Below are positions 44,041 to 52,772 of a stretch of DNA of 64,000 nucleotides, piece after piece (the stretch's first letter is position 1; the number at the start of each line of letters is the position of its first letter). The stretch covers positions 12,471-76,470 of the forward strand of contig DASZSW010000016.1 of assembly GCA_035548515.1 (NCBI GenBank), in the 5' to 3' direction. The notes beneath the pieces were generated by a model. That model saw only the letters and a list, made by a program, of their open reading frames with translations. It had not been told where the DNA came from and did no database searches. A program made the translations under genes and the position numbers. Origin of the DNA: DASZQY01 sp035548515 (GTDB taxonomy: Bacteria > Pseudomonadota > Alphaproteobacteria > Rhizobiales > Kaistiaceae).

Positions 44041-44277
44041 TCAGGCGCTGTTCTTTTCCAGGAAGCCGATCGCGTCGCCGACCGTCAGGATCGTCTCGGC
44101 CGCATCGTCCGGGATCTCGACGCCAAACTCTTCCTCGAAGGCCATGACGAGTTCGACCGTGTCCAGGGAGTCCGCACCGAGGTCGTCGATGAAGCTCGCC
44201 CCTTCGGTCACCTTCTCGGCGTCCACGCCGAGGTGCTCGACCACGATCTTCTTTACCCGGTCACCGATATCGCTCAT
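44041..44277 (-). CDS. acpP: Acyl carrier protein
   Basis: A 78-residue ACP. The phosphopantetheine attachment is Ser37 in 'LGADSLDTVEL'. Acidic helices II and III follow as usual. It carries growing chains for FabD, FabG and FabF, encoded around it. A leader of about 247 bp separates it from fabG, so it probably has its own strong promoter, in keeping with the high ACP demand. Confidence 0.97.
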   Translation of the reverse strand: MSDIGDRVKKIVVEHLGVDAEKVTEGASFIDDLGADSLDTVELVMAFEEEFGVEIPDDAAETILTVGDAIGFLEKNSA

Positions 44278-44524
44278 GTGCTGAGAATCCCATTGCCCTT
44301 CTTATGATCATCAGGGAGGCGTCAGCGCCCCGCAAGCGATCGTTTATCGGCCCTGCACAAAACCGAGGAAAGACCCAAGAATATCGGTGCAGATTCGCCG
44401 CCGTAACCGGCAGAAAGCCAAGCTTTCCCCGCGGTGTTGAGCGCCCAAGTAACACACTTTGCCAGCCATTGCCAGCCAAGCACAGCGCCCCTGCCCTGCG
44501 CGCCTGGTGGAGCAAATTTCCCTG
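44278..44524 (-). promoter_or_regulatory. acpP upstream region
   Basis: 247 bp without a gene between fabG and acpP on the minus strand. AGAAGGGC lies about 10 bases before the acpP start as ribosome site. AT-richer patches occur near 44305 and 44340, but no clean promoter pair could be fixed by eye. An 84-codon open frame here has no family-like features. Confidence 0.4.
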
Positions 44525-45265
44525 TCAAACCATGGCCATGCCGCCGTTGACGTGGATCGTCTGGCCAGTGACGTAGGCGGCTTCGTCGGAGGCCAGGTAC
44601 ACGACGGCGGAGGCAACTTCCTCGGGCGTACCCAGGCGGCGGACCGGCACGCGCTCCATGATCGCGGCCTTCTGCTTCTCGTTCAGCACGTCGGTCATGG
44701 CCGAGGCGGTGAACCCGGGGGCAACGCTGTTCACCGTCACGTTGCGGCTGGCGATCTCGGCGGCGAGCGACCGCGTCATCGCCTGCAACCCCGCCTTCGA
44801 CGCCGAATAGTTCGCCTGCCCCGGATTGCCGACGACGGCGACCACCGACGAGATCGAGATGATGCGGCCGCTGCGGCGGCGCATCATGCCGCGGAGTGCT
44901 GCCCGCGACAGCCGGAACGCGGCGGTGAGATTCACGTCCAGCACCGCCTGCCAGTCCTCGTCGGACATGCGCGCGAACAGCATGTCCTTGGTCATGCCGG
45001 CGTTGTTGACGAGGATGTCGATTTCGCCGCCGAGCGCAGCCTCGGCATCCGGTATCAGCTTCTCCACCTGCTCCTTGTCGGCAAGGTTCGCCGGGACGAC
45101 GAAAGCATTGGAGCCAAGATCGGCTGCAAGCTTGTCGAGGGCTTCGCGCTTCGTGCCGGAAAGGGCGACCAGCGCGCCCTGCTTGTGCAGCGCCCGCGCA
45201 ATCGCGCCACCGATGGCGCCGCTTGCCCCCGTCACCAACGCCCGCTTTCCGGTCAGCTCGAACAT
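44525..45265 (-). CDS. fabG: 3-oxoacyl-ACP reductase
   Basis: A 246-residue SDR that reduces 3-oxoacyl-ACP with NADPH. 'TGASGAIG' (12-19), 'NNAG' (87-90), and the catalytic Ser140, Tyr153 and Lys157 ('YSASKAG') are intact, with 'VNSVAPGFTASAMTD' following. It starts 11 bases after fabD, so fabD-fabG form a unit. Confidence 0.96.
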   Translation of the reverse strand: MFELTGKRALVTGASGAIGGAIARALHKQGALVALSGTKREALDKLAADLGSNAFVVPANLADKEQVEKLIPDAEAALGGEIDILVNNAGMTKDMLFARMSDEDWQAVLDVNLTAAFRLSRAALRGMMRRRSGRIISISSVVAVVGNPGQANYSASKAGLQAMTRSLAAEIASRNVTVNSVAPGFTASAMTDVLNEKQKAAIMERVPVRRLGTPEEVASAVVYLASDEAAYVTGQTIHVNGGMAMV

Positions 45266-45276
45266 CGTCCCTCTCC

Positions 45277-46218
45277 CTACGCCAGCTTCGCCACCGCGGC
45301 ATCGATCTCCGCAGGTGTGCCGACTGTCAGCGTTTCGGCCCCCTCCACGATACGCTTGGCGAGCCCCGACAGCACCTTCCCCGCGCCAACCTCAACGAAG
45401 GTGTTCACGCCATTGGCGCCCAGCCATTGCACGGACTCGCGCCAGCGCACCATGCCGGTCACCTGCTCGACGAGCCGCTTGCGGATCTCGTCCGGTTCGC
45501 CGATCGGCGCGGCCAGCACATTGGCGACAACCGGGACCGACGGCTCGCGTATTTCCGTCGCCGCGAGCGCCATCTCCATCACCCTGGCTGCGGGCGCCAT
45601 CAGCTCGCAGTGAAACGGCGCGCTCACCGGAAGCAGGATCGCGCGCTTGGCGCCTTTCGCCTTGGCGATGTCGACAGCGCGCTCCACCGCGGCCTTGTGG
45701 CCGGAGATCACGACCTGGCCGCCGCCGTTGTCGTTGGCGACCTGGCACACTTCCGTGCCCGTCGCTTCCGCTGCGACTTCACGCGCCTGTTCGAGTTCCA
45801 TGCCGAGCAGCGCCGCCATCGCGCCGACGCCGAAGGGCACCGCCTGCTGCATGGCGCGGCCACGCGTGCGCAGCAGCTTCGCGGCATCGGCGACGCTCAG
45901 CGCGCCCGTCGCGGCCAGCGCGGAATATTCGCCCAGCGAATGGCCGGCGACGAAGGCGACCTTTTCCCTGATCCGCACGCCGCGCGCTTCCAGCACACGC
46001 AGCGCCGCGAGGCTCACCGCCATCAGCGCAGGCTGGGCATTTTCCGTGAGGGTAAGAGTCTCGATCGGCCCCTCGAAGATCACCTGGGACAGCTTCTCGC
46101 CCAGAGCATCATCGACCGCCTCGAACACGGCGCTGGCCTCGAAGAAGGCCTCGGCGAGCGCCTTCCCCATCCCGACGACCTGACTTCCCTGCCCCGGAAA
46201 GGTGAAGGCTACGGTCAT
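45277..46218 (-). CDS. fabD: Malonyl-CoA:ACP transacylase
   Basis: A 313-residue malonyltransferase. 'FPGQGSQ' (7-13), the nucleophile Ser94 in 'GHSLGEYSAL' and the His in 'SAPFHCELM' (about 203) are present. It loads malonate on ACP. It is the first gene of the fab cluster. In relatives rpsF would lie just upstream on the other strand; here the glycan island intervenes. Confidence 0.96.
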   Translation of the reverse strand: MTVAFTFPGQGSQVVGMGKALAEAFFEASAVFEAVDDALGEKLSQVIFEGPIETLTLTENAQPALMAVSLAALRVLEARGVRIREKVAFVAGHSLGEYSALAATGALSVADAAKLLRTRGRAMQQAVPFGVGAMAALLGMELEQAREVAAEATGTEVCQVANDNGGGQVVISGHKAAVERAVDIAKAKGAKRAILLPVSAPFHCELMAPAARVMEMALAATEIREPSVPVVANVLAAPIGEPDEIRKRLVEQVTGMVRWRESVQWLGANGVNTFVEVGAGKVLSGLAKRIVEGAETLTVGTPAEIDAAVAKLA

Positions 46219-46366
46219 CCAGCGCTCCTAAACCCGGGCAGAGTCGCCCGCCAATCCCGCGGCCTTTGAGCCCGGCGGCATGGACGAAGTCAAGGAAGTC
46301 CTCCGGCAAGGCGGAAATTCGTGTGCCATTACAAAGTGATGGCAGTCGTCTGAAATCTCTGCGAGG

Positions 46367-46882
46367 ATGGCTTGGTTGTACTGGGTTGTGGCAGTTAGCA
46401 GCGTGACCTTGGCAGACGCCGTGCGCAGTGTCGCTTCAGATCAGCCGTCTTCGGAAGTCATCTTAGGCGGGCTGGCTGATTGCCGGATGCTGCAGTTTCA
46501 GGTGCGCGGCGACTGGCGCGGGAATCTGGTCGCCGTCGAGGCGTCTCAGACGATCCCCTTCGGGATCGAGCGCGTTTATTACATCTACGGCACGAAGCAG
46601 GATGTGCGCCGAGGCGCGCATGCGCATCGCGCTCTGCAGCAGGTTCTCATCGCCGTTTCGGGACAATGCCGCGTGCTGCTCGAGGATGGCCGACAGAGCC
46701 GGCAAGTCCTCCTCGACAGTCCCGACCAAGGATTGTTTGTCGGCCCAGGAATCTGGCGCGAGCTTTTCGACTTCTCCGCTGACGCCGTGGTGCTCGTGCT
46801 GGCGAGCCAGCACTACGACGAGGCTGACTATATCCGCGACCATCAGGCGTTCCTTCGCTGGGTTTCCGGATCGCCGACATGA
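46367..46882 (+). CDS. FdtA/QdtA-like sugar 3,4-ketoisomerase
   Basis: A protein of up to 171 residues of the WxcM-like cupin group. 'RGNLVAVEASQTIPFGIERVYYIYG' and the paired histidines of 'RRGAHAHRALQQVLIAVSG' (His85, His87) match the dTDP-4-keto-6-deoxyglucose 3,4-ketoisomerases FdtA and QdtA, which make the 3-keto sugar for later amination. The start is unsure: ATG 46367 overlaps its own GAGG, while TTG 46376 or GTG 46403 would have better spacing. The stop overlaps the acyltransferase start by four bases. No rmlA or rmlB is present in the window, so the nucleotide sugar must come from elsewhere. Confidence 0.8.
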   Translation: MAWLYWVVAVSSVTLADAVRSVASDQPSSEVILGGLADCRMLQFQVRGDWRGNLVAVEASQTIPFGIERVYYIYGTKQDVRRGAHAHRALQQVLIAVSGQCRVLLEDGRQSRQVLLDSPDQGLFVGPGIWRELFDFSADAVVLVLASQHYDEADYIRDHQAFLRWVSGSPT

Positions 46883-47361
46883 CCATGCACTCCGGATCCG
46901 TGATCCACGCGCTGGCTGATGTGCAGTCTTCGCAGATTGGGAGCGGTACCCGCATCTGGCAGTTCGCTGTTGTGCTCACCGGCGCGCGCATCGGGGCGAA
47001 CTGCAACATCTGCGCCCACACTTTCATCGAAGGCGATGTGGTCGTCGGCGACAACGTAACGATCAAGTCTGGCGTCTATCTCTGGGACGGGCTCCGCGTC
47101 GGCAACAACGTCTTCATCGGTCCGAACGCGACCTTCACCAATGACAAGGTCCCGCGCTCAAAGCGTCGGCCTCCTGCGTTCATGCAGACACACATCGAGG
47201 ACGGCGCGAGTATCGGCGCGAACGCGACGATCCTGCCCGGCATTCGCATCGGTGCTGGAGCGATGGTCGGTGCAGGAGCAGTCGTTGTCACTGATGTGCC
47301 GGCAGGCGCGACGGTCGTGGGGAACCCGGCGCGTCCGATAGTGCCGAGGTCATCGGCGTGA
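46879..47361 (+). CDS. Hexapeptide-repeat acyltransferase (FdtC/QdtC-like)
   Basis: A 160-residue left-handed beta-helix protein with repeated 'hexapeptide' units ('IGSGTRIWQFAVVLTGARIGANCNI', 'VVVGDNVTIKSGV', 'IEDGASIGANATILPGIRIGAGAMVGAGAVV') and a terminal 'GNPARPI'. It lies between a ketoisomerase and an aminotransferase, the exact setting of FdtC/QdtC, which N-acetylate a 3-amino-3,6-dideoxyhexose. I infer acyl transfer to that amino sugar; the acyl donor is not readable. Confidence 0.8.
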   Translation: MTMHSGSVIHALADVQSSQIGSGTRIWQFAVVLTGARIGANCNICAHTFIEGDVVVGDNVTIKSGVYLWDGLRVGNNVFIGPNATFTNDKVPRSKRRPPAFMQTHIEDGASIGANATILPGIRIGAGAMVGAGAVVVTDVPAGATVVGNPARPIVPRSSA

Positions 47362-48452
47362 TTCCGTTCGTCGACCTGAAGCAGGATTACGCGGCTCAGA
47401 AGGAAGATATCGACGCTGCGCTTCATCGGGTGACGGAGCGCGGTTGGTACATTCTTGGCGCCGAGCTTGACGATTTCGAACGAAGGTACGCCGCCTATTG
47501 CGAGACACGGCACTGCATGGGTGTCGGTAACGGCCTCGATGCACTCACGTTGACACTGCGCGCCATGGACATTGGCCCTGGCGACGAAGTCATCGTGCCC
47601 GCCCATACTTTTGTCGCGACCTGGCTCGCGGTGAGCCACGTTGGCGCAAAGCCCGTGCCCGTCGAGCCGGTGGCCTCAACATTCAACCTCGATCCGGATC
47701 GTCTCGAGGAGGCGATCACGCCGCGCACCAAGGCAGTGATCCCGGTGCATTTGTACGGGCAGCCCGCCGACATGGACGCCATCGTGTCGGTGGCGCGGTC
47801 GCGCGGCATCAAGGTGCTTTCCGACGGCGCGCAGGCGCACGGCGCCCGCTATCGCGGCAAGCCGGTTGCGACGTGGGGTGACGCCACGGCGTGGAGTTTC
47901 TATCCCACCAAGAATCTTGGCGCCCTCGGCGACGGCGGCGCAGTGACTACTAACGATGACGAGCTTGCCGAAAAATTGCGGAGCCTGCGCAACTACGGCT
48001 CGCGCGTAAAATATCTGAACGAGCGCATCGGCTGGAACTCGCGTCTCGATGAGATGCAAGCTGCCATCCTGGCAACCAAGCTCGCGCGCCTTGAGCAGAA
48101 CAACCAACGTCGCCGGACTATCGCCGCCACGTATCTCTCTGAGCTGAGAAATCTCACCCTCGCTTTGCCGGAAGTTCCGGAATGGGCAGTTCCCGTTTGG
48201 CACCTCTTCGTCGTGCGCCATCGGGAGCGCGACACGTTTGCTGCGAAGCTGCGCAACCTTGGTGTCGAAACCGCCATCCACTATCCGGTGCCGCCGCATC
48301 GTCAGCCCGCGTACGCGGGCATGGGATATTCTCCGGGTGCATTGCCGGTCACAGAGGCCCTCCATAAGCAGGTAGTGAGCCTGCCAATCGGTCCCCATCT
48401 GTCTGATGCGCAGGTAGCGGCAGTGATTGATGCGGTGAAAGCCAGTGTCTGA
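47358..48452 (+). CDS. DegT/DnrJ/EryC1 aminotransferase (FdtB-like)
   Basis: A 364-residue PLP-dependent sugar aminotransferase. The PLP lysine is Lys185 in 'FYPTKNLGALGDGGAV', followed by 'GSRVKYLNERIGWNSRLDEMQAAIL', a hallmark of the family. It would aminate the 3-keto sugar made by the ketoisomerase two genes upstream. GTG 47358 overlaps the acyltransferase stop (GTGA), and the GT2 start overlaps its end by eight bases. Known relatives: FdtB (Fuc3N) and QdtB (Qui3N). Confidence 0.88.
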   Translation: MIPFVDLKQDYAAQKEDIDAALHRVTERGWYILGAELDDFERRYAAYCETRHCMGVGNGLDALTLTLRAMDIGPGDEVIVPAHTFVATWLAVSHVGAKPVPVEPVASTFNLDPDRLEEAITPRTKAVIPVHLYGQPADMDAIVSVARSRGIKVLSDGAQAHGARYRGKPVATWGDATAWSFYPTKNLGALGDGGAVTTNDDELAEKLRSLRNYGSRVKYLNERIGWNSRLDEMQAAILATKLARLEQNNQRRRTIAATYLSELRNLTLALPEVPEWAVPVWHLFVVRHRERDTFAAKLRNLGVETAIHYPVPPHRQPAYAGMGYSPGALPVTEALHKQVVSLPIGPHLSDAQVAAVIDAVKASV

Positions 48453-49476
48453 TCCAGCGTCAACTCACCCGCTCGTCTCGGTCGTGGTGCCCTCGTTCAA
48501 TCACGCCGGCTTCGTCGGGCAGACGATTGAAAGCGCGCTTTCCCAAAACGTCAGCCTCGAAGTGATCGTGGTTGACGACGCCTCGTCCGATCGCTCGAGG
48601 GACGTCATCGCGCAATATTCCGATCCGCGGGTTCGCCTCCTGCTGCACGACGAGAACCGTGGGCCGGCAGCGGCGCTGAACACGGGGATCACGGCAGCGC
48701 GCGGGGACTACATCACCGCGCTCGGTTCCGACGACTACTACCTGCCCCACACTCTGGCGAAACAACTCGATTTTCTCAGGAACCATCCAAACTACGACGC
48801 GGTCTTCGGGATGCCGCACCTCATCGATGAACAGGGGCGCCATGTAACGGAAGGCGGCTACCGCGAATTCGCACACCCGTTCGTTGGGGCCGAGGCAACC
48901 AAGGCCGATTGGCTGCGTTACTTTTTCCTGATGGGCAACTGCCTGTGCCATCCGGCGGTGATGCTGCGGCGGCGCGTGCACGAGACGGTCGGCCTTTACG
49001 ATCCGCGTCTGCTCAACCTGCAGGACTTCGACCTCTGGGTTCGCATGCTGCTTGGAGGCATGAACTTCTTCGTGCTGCCGGTGGAACTCACCGCTCGGCG
49101 CGTCCACGGTAAGAACCTCAGTGGCCCGACGGTCTCCACGGCACTCCGAAGCCAGTTCGAAATCCTGCAGATCCTCAAGGCGTACCGGACACTGCCCGCG
49201 GCCGAACTCTATGCGATCTTCGCCGTCCAGATACGCCAGGCTGGAATCGAGCAGGGTCTGACGTCCGGCGCGCTCCTGTCGGCGCTTGCCTCAGCCTCGA
49301 CATTGCGCGGCATGCATTACTTCGCGCTGGAGATGCTGTACGAGGCGCTCGAAGGCGATCCGAATGCGGATTGTCGGCCGCTGTTCAAGTTGTCGGGCAG
49401 GCTCGATCCGTTTGGCCTCGTGAGAACCGTGCCGCAGGTTCCGGTAGCAAACCGCGCGCGGCCTGTCGCCCGCTAG
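48445..49476 (+). CDS. Glycosyltransferase family 2
   Basis: A 343-residue GT-A fold transferase. 'VSVVVPSFNHAGFVGQTIESAL' starts the nucleotide-binding half, 'VVDDASSDRS' carries the first acidic pair (44-45), and 'ALGSDDYYLP' holds the DxD-like metal site (95-97). The acceptor-side region contains 'FDLWVRMLLGG'. It likely adds a sugar, perhaps the 3-acylamino sugar made by the three preceding genes, to a glycan. GTG start. Confidence 0.85.
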   Translation: MSDPASTHPLVSVVVPSFNHAGFVGQTIESALSQNVSLEVIVVDDASSDRSRDVIAQYSDPRVRLLLHDENRGPAAALNTGITAARGDYITALGSDDYYLPHTLAKQLDFLRNHPNYDAVFGMPHLIDEQGRHVTEGGYREFAHPFVGAEATKADWLRYFFLMGNCLCHPAVMLRRRVHETVGLYDPRLLNLQDFDLWVRMLLGGMNFFVLPVELTARRVHGKNLSGPTVSTALRSQFEILQILKAYRTLPAAELYAIFAVQIRQAGIEQGLTSGALLSALASASTLRGMHYFALEMLYEALEGDPNADCRPLFKLSGRLDPFGLVRTVPQVPVANRARPVAR

Positions 49477-49483
49477 GCCCGGT

Positions 49484-49951
49484 CTACGACGCTACCCATC
49501 GCGCCCACGCGTTGAACAGCGGCTGGCGGTCCGCAGGCTGGCCGGGAAAATTCACCTGCGTCTCGTCGATCGCCACCCACGGCGCCTTGCTGGCGGTCCA
49601 GATGTTGCCGATCGGAACCGCCCAGCTCATGTCGTCCAGTGTGCCCGGCTTGAGGATGAGAAACTGCGGCGAGGCGAGCGGCTCGTTCCACACCTTCGTG
49701 CCGCATTCGGCGCAGCCGAGCATGCGCACGGTGCGCCCGCTGTCGGCCGCCTTGTCATAGACCGCGAGCGCTCCGGACAGCAGCTCTACGGCATCGCGCG
49801 GGAGGACCATGGACATCGTATGCGTGGCGCCGCTGGCGCGCTGGCAGTCCTTGCAGTGGCAGTTGTAGACGCCGAGCGGTCCCGCCTTGATGCGATAGCG
49901 CACGGCCCGGCACTGACATCCGCCTTCGACGGGAAATACGGGAAGCTTCAT
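49484..49951 (-). CDS. GFA family zinc protein
   Basis: A 155-residue protein of the glutathione-dependent formaldehyde-activating (Gfa) family. Zinc cysteines are seen as 'GGCQCRAVRY' (Cys12, Cys14), 'NCHCKDCQR' and 'GCAECGTKVW'. It is usually a small stand-alone enzyme of thiol or aldehyde chemistry, though most GFA proteins are untested. It lies on the opposite strand to the surrounding glycan genes, seven bases from the GT2 stop, and seems unrelated to them. Confidence 0.85.
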   Translation of the reverse strand: MKLPVFPVEGGCQCRAVRYRIKAGPLGVYNCHCKDCQRASGATHTMSMVLPRDAVELLSGALAVYDKAADSGRTVRMLGCAECGTKVWNEPLASPQFLILKPGTLDDMSWAVPIGNIWTASKAPWVAIDETQVNFPGQPADRQPLFNAWARWVAS

Positions 49952-50126
49952 CGGGCGCTCCTGCGGACGAGGGCTGTGGATTCAGGGGATACCACACTGA
50001 ACGGGTAACGAAACCGGGGGGTAGCCGGCCCGAAGGCCGTCGCGCCCAATCGGCGGGTGATAGCTTTGCCGCGCCACTCATTCCACCAAGACAGATGCGG
50101 AGTGCGGCTGAGGGGGCCGCTGGAGT

Positions 50127-51425
50127 ATGGGTATCGCGACTTTTCCGCTGACGGCGGGCCGGCCGGCGGCGGTGACGTTGAGTGCCGATCGGGAAGTAGC
50201 CCTGGTCGGGTTCCTGTCATCGCCCACAGGCCTTGGCGCAGGTGCGCGCCGGCATGCGCAAGCGCTGGCCACCGCAGGCTATCAAGTCCTCAAATACAAT
50301 CTTCCCTTGCGCCATCGCGGTTTCGAAATTCCCGTTGAAGACGCGATGACGGGCGTCCCGCATTCGGCGCGGACCGTCTTCCACATGAACCCGCCCGAGA
50401 TGCTGATCAACGTCGCCGCGATGCGGCAGGTGCAGGCGCGCTCGCACGTCATCGGTTATTGGGCGTGGGAGTTGCCCGCCATGCCGGCCGAATGGGCGCC
50501 GGCGCTTGATCTGGTCGACGAAATCTGGGTTCCGGCGCAGTTCGTCGCGGATGCCTACCGCGATGCGACGCGCAAGCCCGTCACCGTCGTCCCCCATCCG
50601 GTTCCGCTGAATGACATTCCGCAGCACGCGGCGCGGGCGCGGTTCGGCATCCCCCACGACCGATATGCGTTCCTCACCGCGTTCGACAGCGAATCCCATC
50701 CGCTGCGGAAAAATCCGGAAGGCGCAGTACGCGCCTTCAGGGATGCGTTTCCGCATTTTGGACCGTCTTCGCCGCTGATGGTGGTCAAGGTGCACGGCCG
50801 CTGGCACCGCTCTCCCGAACTCGAGCAACTTCTGGCGGAGATCGGCACGAACCCGGCGTTTCGCGTCATCGATGAGACGCTGGACGAGCACGCGATGACT
50901 GAGTTGCAGGCCGCGTGCGATTGTTTCGTCTCGCTCCACCGTTCGGAAGGCTTCGGTCTGAACATCGCCGAATGCATGGGCGCCGGACGCCTTGCGATCG
51001 CCACGGATTTTTCCGGCAACCTCGACTTCATGAGCGCGCAGAACAGTCTGCTCATCCCGTACGCCATGCGCGCGCTGAAGCGTGGCGACTACATCACCGG
51101 CACCGGGCAGTGGTGGGCGGAGCCGGACCACACTGCCGCGGTCGAAGCGATGCGCTGGGCGGTCGGGCACAGGTCGGAAGCCGACGCGCTGGCGCACCGG
51201 GCGCGCAAGGACATCGCGCGGAGCTACTCCTTCGAGCACGTTGGAGCCATGGCCACCGCGGCATTGAGCCAGTCCGCGCGCAAGCGCGCTCTACCATCGT
51301 TCCCGCGCGAGCCTCAATCGTCTTCGCCCTCGATCGCGCCAGGCTGGCCGAAGGTAGGCCGCAACGATCCCTGCCCATGCGGATCGGGACGCAAGTACAA
51401 GGCATGCCACGGCGGGCCACGCTGA
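50127..51425 (+). CDS. GT4-type glycosyltransferase fused to a SEC-C zinc motif
   Basis: A 432-residue protein. The N-terminal ~370 residues resemble GT-B glycosyltransferases ('GFLSSPTGLGAGARRHAQAL' front, 'LHRSEGFGLNIAECMGAGRLAIATDFSGN' near 273-301). The last ~30 residues are a SEC-C motif ('GRNDPCPCGSGRKYKACHG', with Cys416, Cys418, Cys427 and His428), the zinc element found at the end of SecA. The fusion after a Ser/Pro linker is unusual for a glycosyltransferase and may be a ribosome or SecB contact. ATG 50127 has GGGGG about ten bases upstream. It converges with the PilZ gene across 10 bp. Confidence 0.82.
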   Translation: MGIATFPLTAGRPAAVTLSADREVALVGFLSSPTGLGAGARRHAQALATAGYQVLKYNLPLRHRGFEIPVEDAMTGVPHSARTVFHMNPPEMLINVAAMRQVQARSHVIGYWAWELPAMPAEWAPALDLVDEIWVPAQFVADAYRDATRKPVTVVPHPVPLNDIPQHAARARFGIPHDRYAFLTAFDSESHPLRKNPEGAVRAFRDAFPHFGPSSPLMVVKVHGRWHRSPELEQLLAEIGTNPAFRVIDETLDEHAMTELQAACDCFVSLHRSEGFGLNIAECMGAGRLAIATDFSGNLDFMSAQNSLLIPYAMRALKRGDYITGTGQWWAEPDHTAAVEAMRWAVGHRSEADALAHRARKDIARSYSFEHVGAMATAALSQSARKRALPSFPREPQSSSPSIAPGWPKVGRNDPCPCGSGRKYKACHGGPR

Positions 51426-51435
51426 GGCGCAGCCG

Positions 51436-51822
51436 TCAGCCGAGGTTCAGCAGCTTCTGCAGCGCACGGCGGATCGGCCCGCCCTCGGGTTCCGGGGTGC
51501 TGAACTCGACGCCCATCAGCGCGCCATCGCGCCATACGACGCGACACAGTCGCGGCGCCCAGTCGGGGTCCTCGAACATCAGCTCGATGTTCTGCGCAAG
51601 GAACGTGGACGACTGAAGCTCGAGCAGAGCGCCGGTCTCGGACACGTTGCGCACGGTGCACCGGATCGCGTAGCCCGACGAAGCGATGATGCGGGCCCCT
51701 TTCAGCGTGCGCATACGCGGCGAGCGGCGCCGCGCGAGCTCGGCCTTGCGACGATCGCCCGCGCTCTTGCTGCTCTTGCCGTGCCGGCGGTCGTCTATTC
51801 GGAATTGGTCCGAGGTGTTCAT
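51436..51822 (-). CDS. PilZ domain protein
   Basis: A 128-residue protein. The c-di-GMP signature pieces are an 'RRRSPR' stretch (31-36, in place of the usual RxxxR) and 'NVSETG' (59-64). The beta-barrel segment 'GALLELQSSTFLAQNIELMFED' follows. It is likely a c-di-GMP receptor, possibly gating glycan export or motility. ATG 51822 is chosen over an upstream frame that lacks PilZ-like sequence. Its place in the glycan island suggests a regulatory link. Confidence 0.75.
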   Translation of the reverse strand: MNTSDQFRIDDRRHGKSSKSAGDRRKAELARRRSPRMRTLKGARIIASSGYAIRCTVRNVSETGALLELQSSTFLAQNIELMFEDPDWAPRLCRVVWRDGALMGVEFSTPEPEGGPIRRALQKLLNLG

Positions 51823-51998
51823 TGTCTCAAGGCAAAGGCGGGAGGAGGCCGGCAGATCGCAGACTGTGCTGTGCGCGGCAAGCATTTGGGCACGCATTGG
51901 TTACCCAAACGTTCGAGCAGAACGTCTGGGTCGGCACTTGTGACAGGAGTCCTTCGCGCATCGGCGCTTAGGACACTCTGCCGCCTCCACGTCGCCCT

Positions 51999-52772
51999 CT
52001 AGATCCCCATCATGATCCGGGTCCAATGGGCCACGACTGTCGGCGGTGGCATGTCCACGCTGAGGTGCGTCAGCTGGATGTTCTTGGCCGCACGCTCACG
52101 CGGCACGGCGCGGGAAACGACCTGGTAGATCAGCCCGAAGCGGTTGCGTTCGATCGCCTTCGCGGTGTCCGGCGGGAGGCGCCGCCAGCGGGCCGCAAAT
52201 TCGGTCATCGCGGGCGTGCGCACCACGAATTCGGCCTGCTGTATGGCGAGCCCCTGCGACGCATAGAGGGCCTGGATATTCTTGATGCCGAAGAAACGGA
52301 TATGCGTCTTGTCCAGAAGACCCCACGGGCGATATTCGAAATCCTCGTCCAGGAGGCACGCGACGATCGCTGCATGACCGACGTGCGGCACTGACAGGAC
52401 GACCGATCCTGTCTCATTCAGCAGCGACTTCATGCCGGCCAGCACGCGCCATGGATCGTAGACGTGTTCCAGCACGTCGGCGGCGATGACGTAGTCGAAG
52501 GCGCCTTCGACGGCGGCGAGCGTGTTGCTCCAGTTCGGATCGTTGAGATTGAGCGCATGCACGCTTCTGGCGCGCGGGCGAAGAACCTCGATCGCCGTCG
52601 GGTCGATCTCAAGAGCGACGACGTCGCAGCCCAGCGTGCCTGACAGATGCTTCGTGATCGACCCGGGTCCGGCGCCGATCTCGAGCACCTTGCTGCCCTT
52701 TGCGATCATCCTCAGAACGCGCGCCGGCGCCGTGTCGCTCGTGAGGTCGATGTCATACTCATACGTGTGCAT
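51999..52772 (-). CDS. SAM-dependent methyltransferase
   Basis: A 257-residue class I methyltransferase. The SAM loop is 'VLEIGAGPGSITKHL' (29-43), with 'LEIDPTAIEVL' and 'DYVIAADVLEHVYDP' as motifs II and III. The second half ('FRFFGIKNIQALYASQGL'-like region near residue 150) resembles those found in glycan clusters. Likely methylates a sugar or lipid-linked glycan. ATG 52772 follows GAGGAA. It overlaps the WbsX stop by 14 bases, so the two are co-transcribed. Confidence 0.82.
   Translation of the reverse strand: MHTYEYDIDLTSDTAPARVLRMIAKGSKVLEIGAGPGSITKHLSGTLGCDVVALEIDPTAIEVLRPRARSVHALNLNDPNWSNTLAAVEGAFDYVIAADVLEHVYDPWRVLAGMKSLLNETGSVVLSVPHVGHAAIVACLLDEDFEYRPWGLLDKTHIRFFGIKNIQALYASQGLAIQQAEFVVRTPAMTEFAARWRRLPPDTAKAIERNRFGLIYQVVSRAVPRERAAKNIQLTHLSVDMPPPTVVAHWTRIMMGI

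Noticed and set aside
44261..44515. Possible 84-codon gene between acpP and fabG
   Set aside because: Overlaps the acpP start and shows no conserved features; better seen as leader.
49484..49951. GFA gene as part of the glycan pathway
   Set aside because: Opposite strand, unrelated enzyme family and no logical step in sugar synthesis; treated as a bystander.
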